Source: Chloroflexota bacterium
Lineage (GTDB): Bacteria; Chloroflexota; Anaerolineae; J036; Brachytrichaceae
Length of the DNA stretch: 5,080 bases
Assembly: GCA_021813225.1 (NCBI GenBank)
Contig: JAKALH010000255.1
Span: 1 to 5,080, forward strand
Direction: 5' to 3'
Every line of letters starts with the position of its first letter. Positions within the stretch are counted from its first letter, which is position 1. Shown in pieces: positions 4,374 through 5,080 of this stretch. Below the pieces are notes generated by a model. That model saw only the letters and a list, made by a program, of their open reading frames with translations, did not search any database and had not been told where the DNA came from. The position numbers were made by a program, and so were the translations under genes.

Positions 4374-5080
4374 ATGAACAGGCTGTGGGTCCGGCTTACT
4401 TTCGCTTTCATCGCGATCACGCTCGCCGGCGTCGCCGCAGTCGCACTGCTTGCCAATGCCACCGCGACGACCTCGTTCAAGGACTATTTGTCTCGCCAGG
4501 AGATGCTCAATCAAAGCGGGATTGTCGATACGCTGGCAGCTTACTATCGCGCGAATGGCAACTGGGACGGCGTCGCGAATGTGTTGGACTCCACCGCTTC
4601 TGGCAGCATGGGTCGCGGTCGCGGTCAGGGGCGTGGAGGACCTTCGGCCATCCTAGCCGATGCAAATGGATTGATTGTCTATGGCACGGGCACCGGAGCA
4701 AGCCTGGGTAGCGCTGAACGCGCAGGCGCACTGCCGGTTACGGTCGATGGCGCCACGGTCGGTTACCTGGCGTTGAGCACGCCGGGACGGTTGATCCTTG
4801 ACCAGGCGCAACAGGCTTTCCTGGACCAGCTGAGCCGCAACCTGCTTGTTGCGGCGCTTGTCGCCGGCGCGCTCGCCATCGTGCTCGGTCTGTTCATCAG
4901 CAAAGCGCTGACGACCCCTCTCTCCGCTATGGCCCGGGCTGCGCGCGCATTTGACGGACACGACTGGTCACATCGCGTCGAACCGTGCGGCACGCAGGAA
5001 GTGGCGGAGGTGGCGCTGGCGTTGAACGAGATGGCCGCTTCGCTGCAACAAGCCGAAAATCTGCGGCGCGACATGGTTGC
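4374..5080 (+). CDS. Sensor histidine kinase, BaeS-like, N-terminal part, cut by right edge
   Basis: The frame is open from the ATG at 4374 to the window end, giving 235 residues plus part of a codon. Membrane helix 1 is at about 8-28, followed by an extracytoplasmic sensor region of about 125 residues, membrane helix 2 at about 155-175, a HAMP linker at about 176-228 (TTPLSAMARAARAF, then EVAEVALALNEMAASL), and the first residues of the dimerisation domain (LRRDMV at 230-235). The H-box and ATPase domain lie beyond the edge. The sensor region contains a Gly/Arg-rich loop, GRGRGQGRGG (80-89), followed by ILADANGLIVYGTG, a pattern common in BaeS-type kinases whose sensor loop ends in a small PAS-like strand pair. 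It pairs with the preceding response regulator, 2 bases upstream. The signal is unknown. The kinase call rests on HAMP plus LRRDMV and on context. Confidence 0.9.
   Translation, partial: MNRLWVRLTFAFIAITLAGVAAVALLANATATTSFKDYLSRQEMLNQSGIVDTLAAYYRANGNWDGVANVLDSTASGSMGRGRGQGRGGPSAILADANGLIVYGTGTGASLGSAERAGALPVTVDGATVGYLALSTPGRLILDQAQQAFLDQLSRNLLVAALVAGALAIVLGLFISKALTTPLSAMARAARAFDGHDWSHRVEPCGTQEVAEVALALNEMAASLQQAENLRRDMV

Noticed and set aside
1..5080. CRISPR array, tRNA, insertion sequence or integrase
   Set aside because: No regularly spaced repeats, cloverleaf with a CCA-type end, transposase-like frame or terminal inverted repeats were seen on either strand.

Overview
The window looks like bacterial chromosome of moderately high GC. 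I lean towards a member of the Chloroflexota. The grounds are the family styles: a short NapH-like polyferredoxin beside a membrane-anchored protein with repeated 'DIKGxMTL' modules, and small secreted proteins ending in Asp-rich 'DGVCDN' tails. This assignment is inference and no taxonomic marker gene is complete here.

Layout. Positions 1-558 hold the 3' end of a housekeeping gene, lgt (prolipoprotein diacylglyceryl transferase). It converges on a two-gene minus-strand unit: a small exported protein at 1180-938, then a DUF2892-like two-helix membrane protein at 880-635. A long perfect hairpin at 566-612 sits between the converging stop codons and probably terminates both transcripts. From the divergent intergenic region (1181-1362), a plus-strand gene (1363-1947) encodes an exported, Met/Gly/Arg-rich protein with a helical core and a Ca-loop-like tail. 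A strong intrinsic terminator (1980-2017) closes that unit.

A tightly packed plus-strand operon follows and runs off the right edge: a NapH-like membrane iron-sulfur protein (2094-3017), a membrane-anchored protein with two DIKG/MTL modules (3030-3680), an OmpR-family response regulator of BaeR type (3682-4371) and the N-terminal two thirds of a BaeS-like sensor kinase (4374 to the edge). The gaps between these genes are 12, 1 and 2 bases.

How they may work together (inference): the NapH-like protein would move electrons between the quinone pool or cytoplasm and an extracytoplasmic acceptor. The DIKG protein would be its envelope partner. The two-component pair would tune expression of this module, and perhaps of the neighbouring exported proteins, in response to an envelope signal. 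No terminal reductase, cytochrome or substrate-binding partner is visible, so the substrate is unknown. I see no mobile element, CRISPR array, tRNA or rRNA in the window.
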